A DNA stretch of 55,465 bases from Caryophanon latum (GTDB taxonomy: Bacteria > Bacillota > Bacilli > Bacillales_A > Planococcaceae). The stretch is taken from NCBI RefSeq assembly GCF_001700325.1, contig NZ_MATO01000013.1:1-55465 (forward strand). The letters run 5' to 3'. Shown in pieces: positions 9,385-17,392 of the stretch (its first letter is position 1; each line of letters starts with the position of its first letter). The position numbers and the translations under genes are program-made. The notes under the pieces are model-generated. The model did no database searches and was not told the origin of the DNA. It saw only the letters and a program-made list of their open reading frames with translations.

Positions 9385-10208
9385 AGAGTAATGGTTACGA
9401 TGTTGCAGTCCGTCAATGGCATGAACATAAATCACGTACCGTCGTTTGTTTACACGGTTTTACAAGCTCTAGTGCAACGTGGGAACATGTAGCACAGCAA
9501 CTGCCTGACTACCGCATTATTGGAATTGATTTAATTGGACATGGTGAAACGTCTGCCCCAGTGGACGCATTTAACTACAGTATGGAAGCACAAGTATCGC
9601 TATTGCATGACGTACTGAAGCAATTAGACGTACAGCAATTTACGCTGCTCGGTTATTCAATGGGTGGGCGCATCGCACTTAGCTATGCGCTCGCTTATCC
9701 GGAGCAAGTCGAGGTGTTGTTACTTGAAAGCGCATCACCAGGCTTAGCGCATGAGCACGAGCGCGCAGCACGTAAAAAAGCAGACGATGCATTAGCCGCA
9801 CGCATTGAGCAGTACGGCGTCGAAGCGTTCGTTAACGAATGGGAGCGCGTGCCGTTATTCCATTCGCAGGCGTCATTGCCGTTAAACGTACAGCAAGCAA
9901 TTCGCAATGAGCGTTTAAGCCAGCGTGAAATCGGCTTAGCAAATAGTTTACGCGGCATAGGAACGGGCGTGCAGCCTTCAAACTGGCATCGCTTAGACGA
10001 GCTCACAATGCCGGTCATTTTATTGACAGGTGAGCTTGACGAAAAGTTTTGTTTACTAGCTGAAAAGATGCAAGCATTTTTAGCAGAAAGTGCGCATATC
10101 GTCGTGCCAAACGTCGGTCATGCAATTCATGTGGAAAATCTCACACAATTTGCTACAATAGTAAAGGAAGCGCTTCAGCTGACAGAAACAAAAAACTTGA
10201 TTATTTAG
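9372..10208 (+). CDS. menH: SHCHC synthase, alpha/beta hydrolase
   Basis: A 278-residue alpha/beta-hydrolase fold enzyme that eliminates pyruvate from the MenD product. HGFTSSSATW gives the oxyanion region, the nucleophile elbow is GYSMGGR, the acid is in LTGELDEKF and the histidine in VGHAIHVEN. I chose ATG 9372 behind GGGGG rather than the in-frame upstream start at 9342, because the N-terminus then matches the family. It overlaps menD by 13 bases and sits 12 bases before menB. Confidence 0.93.
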   Translation: MAKLKSNGYDVAVRQWHEHKSRTVVCLHGFTSSSATWEHVAQQLPDYRIIGIDLIGHGETSAPVDAFNYSMEAQVSLLHDVLKQLDVQQFTLLGYSMGGRIALSYALAYPEQVEVLLLESASPGLAHEHERAARKKADDALAARIEQYGVEAFVNEWERVPLFHSQASLPLNVQQAIRNERLSQREIGLANSLRGIGTGVQPSNWHRLDELTMPVILLTGELDEKFCLLAEKMQAFLAESAHIVVPNVGHAIHVENLTQFATIVKEALQLTETKNLII

Positions 10209-10220
10209 GAGGAACAATTC

Positions 10221-11039
10221 ATGACTCGTGAATGGACTACACTTCATACATATGAAGATATTAAGTACGAGTACTACAACGGCATCGCGAAAATTACGAT
10301 CAACCGTCCAGAAGTACGCAACGCATTCCGCCCGAAAACGACAGCGGAATTAATTGACGCATTTACACGTGCACGCGACAACGAAAAAGTTGGCGTAATT
10401 ATTTTAACAGGTGAAGGTGAGCACGCATTCTGTTCTGGCGGCGACCAAAAAGTACGCGGTCACGGCGGTTATGTAGGCGACGACCAAATTCCTCGTTTAA
10501 ACGTATTAGATTTACAAACGTTAATTCGTAAAATTCCAAAGCCAGTTGTCGCAATGGTTGCAGGTTACGCAATCGGTGGCGGTCACGTATTACACGTAGT
10601 ATGTGACTTAACAATCGCAGCGGAAAACGCGAAGTTCGGTCAAACTGGACCAAAAGTTGGCTCATTCGACGCAGGTTACGGCTCAGGCTACTTAGCTCGC
10701 ATCGTCGGTCATAAAAAAGCGCGTGAAATTTGGTACTTATGCCGTCAATACGGTGCACAAGAAGCACTTGATATGGGCTTAGTAAACACAGTTGTTCCTT
10801 ACGCTCAGTTAGAAGATGAAACAGTAAAATGGTGTGAAGAAATGCTTCAAATGTCACCAACTGCTCTACGCTTCTTAAAAGCTGCAATGAACGCAGATAC
10901 AGACGGCTTAGCTGGTATTCAGCAATTAGCTGGTGACGCAACACTTCTTTACTACACAACTGATGAAGCAAAAGAAGGTCGCGACGCATTCAAAGAGAAA
11001 CGCCAACCTGACTTCGGTCAATTCCCACGTTTCCCTTGA
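10221..11039 (+). CDS. menB: 1,4-dihydroxy-2-naphthoyl-CoA synthase
   Basis: A 272-residue crotonase-fold enzyme that closes the second ring of the naphthoquinone. Family features are [11 protein letters not shown] near residue 72, the oxyanion-hole segment [19 protein letters not shown], and [15 protein letters not shown]. Codon usage here shows more C-ending, highly expressed-type codons than menD or menH. An AGGAGG site lies 12 bases after menH. A terminator at 11060-11097 ends the menFDHB transcript, so menE is expressed separately. Confidence 0.97.
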   Translation: MTREWTTLHTYEDIKYEYYNGIAKITINRPEVRNAFRPKTTAELIDAFTRARDNEKVGVIILTGEGEHAFCSGGDQKVRGHGGYVGDDQIPRLNVLDLQTLIRKIPKPVVAMVAGYAIGGGHVLHVVCDLTIAAENAKFGQTGPKVGSFDAGYGSGYLARIVGHKKAREIWYLCRQYGAQEALDMGLVNTVVPYAQLEDETVKWCEEMLQMSPTALRFLKAAMNADTDGLAGIQQLAGDATLLYYTTDEAKEGRDAFKEKRQPDFGQFPRFP

Positions 11040-11059
11040 TTTATACGACGTAGCAATGA

Positions 11060-11097
11060 AAGCTGTCCGAGAAGCGATTTTCGGGCGGCTTTTTTTA
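11060..11097 (+). terminator. Terminator after menB
   Basis: AAGCTGTCCGAGAA pairs with TTTTCGGGCGGCTT (some G-U pairs), followed by a T7 run. Confidence 0.85.
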
Positions 11098-11123
11098 TGT
11101 TTTAGGTGGGGAATTACAAGCAT

Positions 11124-11240
11124 GTTGATTAACGATTCAATTGGCAGACGTATTTTGCGGCTCGCGTTGCTCCTGTAGTTACTCGTCGCAAAAAGAATTT
11201 TCGCTTTTCCCGCTGGAGTCCGCCTCTCGTTCAAAGCAAC
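11124..11240. repeat. Mosaic palindromic element with hairpin module Y
   Basis: The left end is of the GTTGATT type; the right end is of the AAGCAAC type (TCGTTCAAAGCAAC). On the minus strand the middle holds TGCGACGAGTAACTACAGG, the module that is tandemly duplicated at 26523-26584. The combination of two end types shows recombination between element families. Confidence 0.75.
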
Positions 11241-11282
11241 ATGCCGAATACCACATACTATTTAACGTATTTGATCACGTAT

Positions 11283-11504
11283 GTTGATTAGCCCCTTTTC
11301 TACAGCGGCATCGCTGTTTTCAGCCCAAAATTGAAATGGCGAGCGTTATTTAGTTGGCTGTGAGCGCCGCGGCGAGACTTCTTGGGGAAAAGCTCGTGAC
11401 TCAAGACCCCGCAATCGTGAGGTACGAACGATGAGGAGGCTTGAGCCGAGCCCCAAAAAAGCGAAGCCGCGTGAAGCAAACAGCTGCATCATTGGCTAAT
11501 CAAC
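11283..11504. repeat. Palindromic element with perfect 11-bp terminal inverted repeats
   Basis: GTTGATTAGCC (11283-11293) and GGCTAATCAAC (11494-11504) bound a 222-bp element. Inside are the arms GGCGAGACTTCTTGGGG and GAGCCCC, then CTCAAG/CTTGAG, then the apical hairpin ATCGT-GAGGTACGA-ACGAT (11414-11432). No target duplication is evident in the flanks. Together with 11124-11240 it fills the menB-menE gap. Confidence 0.85.
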
Positions 11505-11557
11505 ACGTTTGATATTTAGTATATATAGTAAAAAACCTTTTACAAGGAGGAAGCACA

Positions 11558-12997
11558 ATGGAACAAATACCAAACTGGCTCATGCAGCGCGCACACTTAA
11601 CACCACAGCGCGAGGCGTTACGCTTTGAAGGAAACAGCTGGACGTTTCAGCAGCTATACGACGAGGCGCTACAGCTCGCGCGCAAACTAACGCATTGCGG
11701 CGTGCAACAACAGACGCGCGTTGCTATTCTTGGCTACTCGACAGCACAGCTTGTTCAAATCATTTACGCAAGCATGCATTTGCAGCTTGAAATGGTCATG
11801 TTAAACAACCGACTAAGTGCCGAGGAATTGCAATACCAGCTAGACGATAGTGAGGCGACAGTTGTTCTCGTCGATGAGCGATTTGCATCAAGCGTTGTGC
11901 ATAGCTCAGTGCTGACGTTTTCTGACGTGGAGCAAGCAGACGAAGCGGACGTTCACATTTCACCGCTGTGGCATCACGATGCGACGATGACGATTATGTA
12001 TACGTCTGGTACGACAGGTTATCCAAAAGGGGTACGTCAAACGGTGCGCAACCACGAAGCATCGGCGTTAGCATCGGCGCTCAACTTAGGGCTGCGTCAC
12101 GACGATGCGTGGCTTTGTGCGACGCCAATTTTTCATATTAGCGGTTTTTCAACGTTAACGAAATCACTCATATATGGCATGACTGTTGATTTATATGAAA
12201 AGTTTGATGCAACAGCCGCAGCAAAAAGCATTGCGAGTGGTCGCGTCACGATGATTTCAGTCGTCGCGTTAACGCTCGGACGTCTGCTTAACGTAATGGA
12301 AGAGGAGCGACTCGTTGCACACTCACGTTTCGTCGCATGTTTAGCAGGTGGTGGGCCGATTCCACATGCATATTTACAGCGCGCACAATCACTGCACATG
12401 CCCGTATTGCAAACGTATGGCATGACTGAAACTTCTTCTCAAACGACGACGCTACAAGCGGACGAAGCGTTCGTTAAGCTCGGTTCAGCAGGGAAGCCAT
12501 TATTTTTTAATGCCATTCGTATTGACGGAGCGACGAAGCCAGGAGAAGAAGGTGAAATTTGCATTCAAGGGCCGCATGTGACACCGGGCTATATTGGACG
12601 CTTTGCTGAGCGACAAACGACGACGGACGGTTGGTTATATTCCGGTGACATCGGCTATATTGATGAGGACGGCTATTTGTTCGTCGTCGATCGCCGCGCC
12701 GATTTAATTATTTCGGGTGGTGAAAATATTTACCCGGCGCAAATTGAATCGGTGCTACATAGCCACCCAGCTGTACTAGAAGCGGGTGTATGCGGCTTAG
12801 CAGACGTTTTGTGGGGGCAAGTGCCAATTGCGTTCGTTGTCGTAAAAGAGGACGTTACAGTCGAGGAGCTACACGAATATTGCAAACAAAAGCTCGCCAA
12901 ATATAAAGTGCCAACTGCGATTTACATCGTGGACGCATTGCCGCGCAACGGTGCGAATAAGCTGCTGCGCCGTGAACTACCAGACTTACTATCATAA
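11558..12997 (+). CDS. menE: o-succinylbenzoate-CoA ligase
   Basis: A 479-residue AMP-forming acyl-CoA synthetase that activates o-succinylbenzoate for MenB. The adenylation P-loop YTSGTTGYPKG is near residue 148, YGMTETSS near 287, and the hinge and A8 region (YSGDIGYIDEDGYLFVVDRR, SGGENIYP) near 365-395; the C-terminal lysine motif is in NGANKLLRR. It has its own AAGGAGG site. In B. subtilis menE follows menB closely; here 518 bp, a terminator and two repeats intervene. Confidence 0.94.
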   Translation: MEQIPNWLMQRAHLTPQREALRFEGNSWTFQQLYDEALQLARKLTHCGVQQQTRVAILGYSTAQLVQIIYASMHLQLEMVMLNNRLSAEELQYQLDDSEATVVLVDERFASSVVHSSVLTFSDVEQADEADVHISPLWHHDATMTIMYTSGTTGYPKGVRQTVRNHEASALASALNLGLRHDDAWLCATPIFHISGFSTLTKSLIYGMTVDLYEKFDATAAAKSIASGRVTMISVVALTLGRLLNVMEEERLVAHSRFVACLAGGGPIPHAYLQRAQSLHMPVLQTYGMTETSSQTTTLQADEAFVKLGSAGKPLFFNAIRIDGATKPGEEGEICIQGPHVTPGYIGRFAERQTTTDGWLYSGDIGYIDEDGYLFVVDRRADLIISGGENIYPAQIESVLHSHPAVLEAGVCGLADVLWGQVPIAFVVVKEDVTVEELHEYCKQKLAKYKVPTAIYIVDALPRNGANKLLRRELPDLLS

Positions 12998-13030
12998 AAA
13001 AGGATGCGCTAATTGCTAGCACATCCAGTA

Positions 13031-13066
13031 TGAGGCTGTTTGAATCCACGTTCAAGCAGCCTTTTC
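13031..13066. terminator. Bidirectional terminator between convergent genes
   Basis: AGGCTGTTTGAA (13033-13044) pairs with TTCAAGCAGCCT (13051-13062), with T on the plus side and A before the stem. It serves menE and possibly the convergent oxidase gene, whose last codons reach its edge. Confidence 0.75.
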
Positions 13067-14276
13067 ATATTGTACGTACCCCGTTTTTGCGAGAAGCTTG
13101 AATGATTGGGGTAATCGCTGTCGTTTCACCACGAAGCTGCGCTAATAGCTCGTACGCACCGATCATACTGTAGACGGTGCCATTCCCGCCGTAGCCTGCT
13201 AAATAAAATTCATTGTCGTAGCGAGGATGGCGCCCGATGACCGGTAAATGGTCGGTCGATTCCCCAAACGATGCACAATACATATAGTCCGCTGTTAATG
13301 TGTAATGAGGAAATAGCTGCTGTGCTTGCTGTAACAGTTGTGCGGCGTGCTGCGTTATTTTTTGCATATCGGAAGTCGGTTTTGCGATGCGCTCGTCTAA
13401 GCCGCCGATGACGAGCCGATTGTCGAGCGTACTGCGTATATACAAATACGGACGAGCCGTTTCCCAAATGAGTGCGCGCTCATGCCATAGTGTATCGACA
13501 GCATTTGTAACGACAGCATACGAGCGACGAATATCAGCTACAGCGATCGTACCAGTTGGAGGATCGTAATAGCCGGTCGTATAAATAATATGGCGCGCTG
13601 CAAACGTTTCGTTCGTCGTCTCAATGTGGAGGATGTCACCGTGATGCACAGTCGTTACACGCGTATGTGGAAATACGTGTCCACCGTGCACTAACACATG
13701 ATCAAGCAAGCGGCGTGAAAACTGATACGGATTAACTTCTGCATCATTGAATGTGACGAGCGCACCATCTTTTTGAAAGCCCATCGTCGCATGCAGCTTT
13801 CGTTCATCCCAATATGCGCATGGAAAGCCGAACTCGTGCAGCATTTTATACTCACGCTGTAGCTTCATGACATCGCTGGAGTTGCTAGCAAAGCATACAC
13901 TCGGTCGACGCACAAATTGCGTATCGCCATGTAACGAACTAGCAATTTCAGCAAGCTCATCAATCGCTTGTACGCATCGTTTATAAAAAATAATCGCCTG
14001 TTCGAGCCCAATTTGCTGTGCGAGCTCATGCAGCATAATGTCGTTGCTATATTGCAACAAGCCTGTATTCGCAGCGGTGCTATTATGAACAGGCTCATGT
14101 TGCTCAATTAATGCGACCGTATAGCCGTGCTGCTGCAACACATGTGCACATAAAATGCCGCTCATGCCTGCACCGACGAGCACAACATCGTAAACGGGCT
14201 CAACTTGTGCGGGGGCAGTATACTGTGCGCGCGGCATTGTCGTAGGCCAAAATAAAGAGCCTTCATGTAAATACAT
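13065..14276 (-). CDS. FAD-dependent oxidoreductase, DAO family
   Basis: A 403-residue flavoprotein of the D-amino-acid-oxidase/glycine-oxidase superfamily. The dinucleotide fold VVLVGAGMSGILCAHVL is near residues 30-46 and ends with the acidic ribose contact IEQHEP. NTGLLQYSND follows, and the C-terminal FAD closure is GYGGNGTVYSM near 370. The N-terminal SLFWPTT resembles amine oxidases of the OrdL/PuuB kind, so the substrate is probably an amine or amino acid; I cannot be more precise. It follows znuA on the minus strand, 64 bp away. Its ribosome site (AAAAGGAGTG) lies in the 3' arm of the znuA terminator, which is unusual. Confidence 0.75.
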   Translation of the reverse strand: MYLHEGSLFWPTTMPRAQYTAPAQVEPVYDVVLVGAGMSGILCAHVLQQHGYTVALIEQHEPVHNSTAANTGLLQYSNDIMLHELAQQIGLEQAIIFYKRCVQAIDELAEIASSLHGDTQFVRRPSVCFASNSSDVMKLQREYKMLHEFGFPCAYWDERKLHATMGFQKDGALVTFNDAEVNPYQFSRRLLDHVLVHGGHVFPHTRVTTVHHGDILHIETTNETFAARHIIYTTGYYDPPTGTIAVADIRRSYAVVTNAVDTLWHERALIWETARPYLYIRSTLDNRLVIGGLDERIAKPTSDMQKITQHAAQLLQQAQQLFPHYTLTADYMYCASFGESTDHLPVIGRHPRYDNEFYLAGYGGNGTVYSMIGAYELLAQLRGETTAITPIIQASRKNGVRTI

Positions 14277-14329
14277 AAAAAAACACTCCTTTTGAACAGT
14301 TGTATAAAAGCTGTTCCCAAAAGGAGTGT
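14277..14329 (-). terminator. znuA terminator overlapping the next gene's ribosome site
   Basis: A 17-bp stem with a 2-base bulge (14311-14329 with 14283-14299) and an 11-base loop, followed on the minus strand by seven T and then directly by the ATG at 14276. AAAAGGAGTG in the 3' arm is the only ribosome site for the oxidase gene. Confidence 0.85.
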
Positions 14330-14340
14330 GTCGTAATCAT

Positions 14341-15357
14341 TTATTGTAAAGCGGTTTTCAACGTCTTAATGTTTTCGCGCATAATTGATAAATAGTCCGC
14401 ATCGTTTGCTACGTCTTCTTTCGTTAACACACTTAAGTTATGAAGTGTTAACGACTGTGCCCCGATTTCATTTTTAATCACTTCAGCTAAGTTTGACGAT
14501 ACGTTTTGCTCAAATAAGATGTATTTCACGTTTTGTTCTTTTGCCGCGTCGACAATTGTAGCGAGCTCTTTTTGAGATGGCTCTGATTGCGAGTTTAAGC
14601 CGGCAATTGGCACTTGCGTAAAGCCGTATGCACCTGCAATGTAACCGAATGCTGCGTGTGATACGAAGAATGTTTTGTTTGGTACTTCTTCGCTTAACGC
14701 TTTAAATTCCGCATCTAACTGCTGTAAGTCGGCGATGAGCGCGTCGTAGTTTGCTGTAAACGTCGCTTCTTGCTCAGGCATAACTTCCACTAGTTTGTCT
14801 TTTACTGTTGCTGCGAGTGTTTGTGCAATCGTTGGTGAAAGCCATACGTGCGGGTCATGCTCGTCCTCATGCACCTCTTCACCTTCGTGGCCATGGTCGT
14901 GCGCATCTTCCTCATGTTCGTGCTCGTCATGCGAATGTCCTTCGCTCACATGCAGCTGCTCCTCTGTAATATTCGTCGACGTCGGTACAAGTGCTACATT
15001 TTCGTTCGCAAGCGTCTTTTCCGCATTTTCAACGAATCCTTCAAGCCCTAAACCGATATAGAAAAATAAATCTGCATCTGCAAGCTTCATCATATCTTGT
15101 TGCGTCGGCTCAAATGAATGCTCGTTTGCTCCTGTTGGGTAAATGGATTGTACGTTCACGTAGTCGCCACCGATGCGTTCAGTAAAGTAGCTTAACGGAT
15201 AAACCGTCGTATACACTGTTAATGCTTCCTCAACAGCTTCTTCCTCTTTTTCCGTTTGCTCTGCTGTATCATCGTTCGTCGTTTGTTGCTCTTTGTCGCC
15301 ACATGCGGCAAGTAGCATCGCCGCTAATGCCGTCGTTGCTAAAAATCTTTTTTTCAT
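14341..15357 (-). CDS. znuA: Zinc-binding lipoprotein of an ABC transporter
   Basis: A 338-residue extracellular solute-binding protein of the cluster A-1 metal family. The lipobox LLAAC puts the lipidated cysteine near residue 19, followed by a long acidic linker. Metal ligands include the NEHSFEP histidine, a His/Asp/Glu-rich loop (about 145-170: HSHDEHEHEEDAHDHGHEG) typical of zinc binders, and DPHVWLSP. I use ATG 15357, six bases after GAGGTG; the longer GTG start lies inside that site. No permease or ATPase gene adjoins it. A Zur-like box at 15558-15578 lies upstream, beyond a repeat element. Confidence 0.9.
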   Translation of the reverse strand: MKKRFLATTALAAMLLAACGDKEQQTTNDDTAEQTEKEEEAVEEALTVYTTVYPLSYFTERIGGDYVNVQSIYPTGANEHSFEPTQQDMMKLADADLFFYIGLGLEGFVENAEKTLANENVALVPTSTNITEEQLHVSEGHSHDEHEHEEDAHDHGHEGEEVHEDEHDPHVWLSPTIAQTLAATVKDKLVEVMPEQEATFTANYDALIADLQQLDAEFKALSEEVPNKTFFVSHAAFGYIAGAYGFTQVPIAGLNSQSEPSQKELATIVDAAKEQNVKYILFEQNVSSNLAEVIKNEIGAQSLTLHNLSVLTKEDVANDADYLSIMRENIKTLKTALQ

Positions 15358-15389
15358 GTATGTCACCTCATATAATTTAAATCAAGCGT

Positions 15390-15557
15390 GTTGATACGCC
15401 ATTCGACTGGCATTTCGCGTATGGCGGCTCGCTTTCCTGGGGCGTCTCAAGTCTCACGCTTTTCCCGAAGGAGTCTTGCCGCACGCTCCTTGCCACTATC
15501 ATTTCCGTTTTGCTGCTGAAAACAACCGATTCAGCTGTATAAAAGTAGCTAATCATT
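15390..15557. repeat. Palindromic element in the znuA leader
   Basis: Left end GTTGATACGCCATTC, right end AGTAGCTAATCA, matching the ends of 19306-19594. It contains the GGCGGCTCGCTTTCCTGGGG arm and AAGACTCC/GGAGTCTT, but lacks the apical hairpin. Its right end touches the Zur-like box, so it would be transcribed in the znuA 5' leader. Confidence 0.8.
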
Positions 15558-15578
15558 AAATAGTAATCGTTACGTTTT
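15558..15578 (-). promoter_or_regulatory. Zur-like operator upstream of znuA
   Basis: AAATAGTAATCGTTACGTTTT agrees with the Bacillus Zur consensus AAATCGTAATNATTACGATTT at 17 of 20 defined positions. It is about 200 bp upstream of znuA and downstream of the yidD terminator, as expected for zinc repression of znuA. I do not see an unambiguous -35/-10 pair; TACTAT inside the box on the minus strand may be the -10. Confidence 0.65.
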
Positions 15579-15609
15579 ATTTGACGTTCATAACTATACA
15601 ATAAGGCAT

Positions 15610-15648
15610 AAAAAAAAGCAAGCCTTCGAAAGTTATTTTTTCGAAGGC
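15610..15648 (-). terminator. yidD terminator overlapping the coding end
   Basis: On the minus strand GCCTTCGAAA (15648-15639) pairs with TTTCGAAGGC (15631-15622), followed by TTGC and eight T. The yidD stop codon (15633-15635) lies in the loop, so the last codons form part of the terminator stem. Confidence 0.85.
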
Positions 15649-15863
15649 CGACGATCTGGTACGGGGTCAAACCCGCCTTTATGAAATGGATGGCATTTTA
15701 AAATGCGCACTGCCGTTAGTAGGAAACCTTTTATGAAGCCGTGCTTTTGAAATGCTTCAAGCCCGTAATGCGAGCACGTTGGATGGAAGCGGCAAGACGG
15801 TGGCAGCATCGGCGAAATGAACTTTTGATAAAAGCGAATGAGTAAAATGGATAGCTTCTTCAT
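15633..15863 (-). CDS. yidD: Membrane protein insertion efficiency factor
   Basis: A 76-residue YidD protein, which assists YidC-dependent membrane insertion. The family core is clear: [11 protein letters not shown], then the cysteine-containing [20 protein letters not shown] and [14 protein letters not shown]. It is the usual size for the family. Its ATG overlaps the stop of the upstream small membrane gene by the ATGA arrangement, so both are cotranscribed. Its terminator overlaps its 3' end. Confidence 0.95.
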   Translation of the reverse strand: MKKLSILLIRFYQKFISPMLPPSCRFHPTCSHYGLEAFQKHGFIKGFLLTAVRILKCHPFHKGGFDPVPDRRPSKK

Positions 15864-16000
15864 CGGTCGTTCGATTCCTTACATTCTTGCTGCTCTTGTT
15901 GCCGTTTAACGTCTTGTTGGAAGGCGATAAAAGCAACTGCACCACCTACAACGAAAAATAGTAAGACGATCATAAAAATGACTGGCAATGACAATGTCAT
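15860..16000 (-). CDS. Small single-span membrane protein (YtzI-like position)
   Basis: A 46-residue protein, too short for standard gene finding. Residues about 5-28 form one hydrophobic span ([20 protein letters not shown]), followed by a charged, glutamine-rich cytoplasmic tail ([11 protein letters not shown]). A good GAGGTGAA ribosome site lies before ATG 16000, and the stop overlaps the yidD start. In B. subtilis a tiny membrane gene, ytzI, occupies the same neighbourhood next to ytkD; I infer the correspondence from position and type only. Function is unknown; a role alongside YidD in membrane assembly is a guess. Confidence 0.7.
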   Translation of the reverse strand: MTLSLPVIFMIVLLFFVVGGAVAFIAFQQDVKRQQEQQECKESNDR

Positions 16001-16113
16001 AACGTTCACCTCAAGTGGATAGAATTAGCTTTATTATAGCGCACTTCACGAAAAAAGACGTCGCCATTGTGTTTTTTACTACGCGCGATTTACAATAGAA
16101 GTGAGGTGAAGAC

Positions 16114-16581
16114 ATGTTTACATTTGAAGATTTACATGGTTGTAAAGTGGAGCTAAGCTTCACACCAAACACGTTTGCTGTCGCAAGTAAGCACGTATTA
16201 ATTTTAGTGCAGCATGAAGGAAAGTGGCTAACGACGATTCATCGTAATCGCGGAACCGAGTTTCCAGGTGGCAAAGTAGAAGAAGGTGAGACATTAGCAG
16301 AAGCGGCCATTCGTGAAGTGTACGAGGAAACCGGCGTGCACGTTACGGACGTCGCGTGGTTTGCGGAATATGCGGTGCATGCGGAGCCGCTGTTTAGCAA
16401 GACGGTGTTTACAGCGCGCTTTTTATCGCAGGAGCCGCTGCCAGAGGAATACGAAACAATCGGCACAGCATGGTTAGCAGAGGACGATATTTTCCGCAGC
16501 GAACCACTTAGCTTTTATATGAAAGATGACGGCATGAAAATGTTGCTGCAAGAGGTGAAGCAGCATGATCGAAAATGGTAG
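16114..16581 (+). CDS. ytkD: Nudix nucleotide pyrophosphohydrolase YtkD
   Basis: A 155-residue Nudix protein. The Nudix box is GGKVEEGETLAEAAIREVYE followed by ETG, near residues 50-73, with the REVYEE glutamates that bind Mg2+. The N-terminus (FEDLHGCKVELSF) and the EFPGGKVE context match B. subtilis YtkD, reported to hydrolyse 8-oxo-dGTP and to act on RNA 5' ends. It has a GAGGTGAAG ribosome site and is divergent from the yidD pair. It overlaps the following hydrolase gene by 17 bases. Confidence 0.88.
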   Translation: MFTFEDLHGCKVELSFTPNTFAVASKHVLILVQHEGKWLTTIHRNRGTEFPGGKVEEGETLAEAAIREVYEETGVHVTDVAWFAEYAVHAEPLFSKTVFTARFLSQEPLPEEYETIGTAWLAEDDIFRSEPLSFYMKDDGMKMLLQEVKQHDRKW

Positions 16582-17344
16582 TATCATCGCTGCACGTCCA
16601 TACCCGTCACCGAGCAATGTAGTCAAGCTAACCGAAATTACGTATCAGTCGGGGGAATATCGGGTAAAAGGCTTACTCGCTCAACCAACGAAAGAAGGGG
16701 ACTATGACGGGCTCATTTATTTGCGCGGTGGATTGCAGCATGTCGGCATGGTGCGCGCCGCACGTATCGCACAGTTTGCACAGCAAGGCTTCATCGTCTT
16801 TGCACCGTATTACCGTGGCAATCGTGGTGGGCAAGGACGCGATGAATTCGCAGGGGACGACCGCTATGATGCATTATATGCGGTCGATGTGCTAAAACAA
16901 TATTATAAAGGCGATCGAATTCACGTTTACGGCTTTTCGCGCGGCGGAATGATGGCGCAATGGCTCGGTATTATGCGACAAGATGTGACATCTGTTGTAA
17001 CGTGGGCAGGTGTGAGCGATGTGATGTACATGTATTACGAGCGTCTAGATATGCGTCGTACGCTGAAGCGAATCATTGGTGGCACACCGGAAAAATATAC
17101 AGAGCGTTACTACGCACGTACACCGCTAATGCAATTGCATCGACTACAAGCACCATTGCTCATCATTCACGGAGAGCAGGATGCACACGTTGATGTAGAG
17201 CATGCCTACTTTTTACAAAGCTGCGCGCAAACGCTCGGTAAAGACGTGACACTTTGGCTATTTGAGTACGAAATGCATCATTTTAAACCAATTGTTAATA
17301 TTGATACGGTGCGTGCATTATGCACATGGATGAAGGCACAGTAA
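16565..17344 (+). CDS. ytmA: Alpha/beta hydrolase, prolyl-oligopeptidase type (YtmA-like)
   Basis: A 259-residue hydrolase. The beta-strand and oxyanion region is LIYLRGGLQH, FAPYYRGNRGGQGRDEF follows, and the nucleophile elbow GFSRGGMMAQ is near residue 122. The acid lies in HGEQDAHVD and the histidine in EMHHF. This is the dienelactone-hydrolase/S9 architecture of B. subtilis YtmA; substrate unknown. The start at 16565 sits within ytkD with GAGGTGAAG just upstream, so translation is coupled. It ends before a strong hairpin at 17350-17383. Confidence 0.75.
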   Translation: MIENGSIIAARPYPSPSNVVKLTEITYQSGEYRVKGLLAQPTKEGDYDGLIYLRGGLQHVGMVRAARIAQFAQQGFIVFAPYYRGNRGGQGRDEFAGDDRYDALYAVDVLKQYYKGDRIHVYGFSRGGMMAQWLGIMRQDVTSVVTWAGVSDVMYMYYERLDMRRTLKRIIGGTPEKYTERYYARTPLMQLHRLQAPLLIIHGEQDAHVDVEHAYFLQSCAQTLGKDVTLWLFEYEMHHFKPIVNIDTVRALCTWMKAQ

Positions 17345-17384
17345 AAAAAGGGAGTGTCCGAGAAATGATTCTTGGACACTCCCT
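17343..17384. terminator. Shared terminator of convergent genes
   Basis: GGGAGTGTCCGAGAA (17350-17364) pairs with TTCTTGGACACTCCC (17369-17383). On the minus strand it runs into seven T, ending the chemoreceptor gene; on the plus strand it lacks a good T run. Confidence 0.85.
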
Positions 17385-17392
17385 AGCTGTTA

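Noticed and set aside
11283-11504. Classical MITE with target-site duplication
   Set aside because: The ends are perfectly inverted, but I find no duplicated flank and the outer ends differ between copies, so I call them palindromic elements only.
14795-15185. Ser/Cys-rich plus-strand frames
   Set aside because: They are the antisense of the histidine-rich loop of ZnuA.
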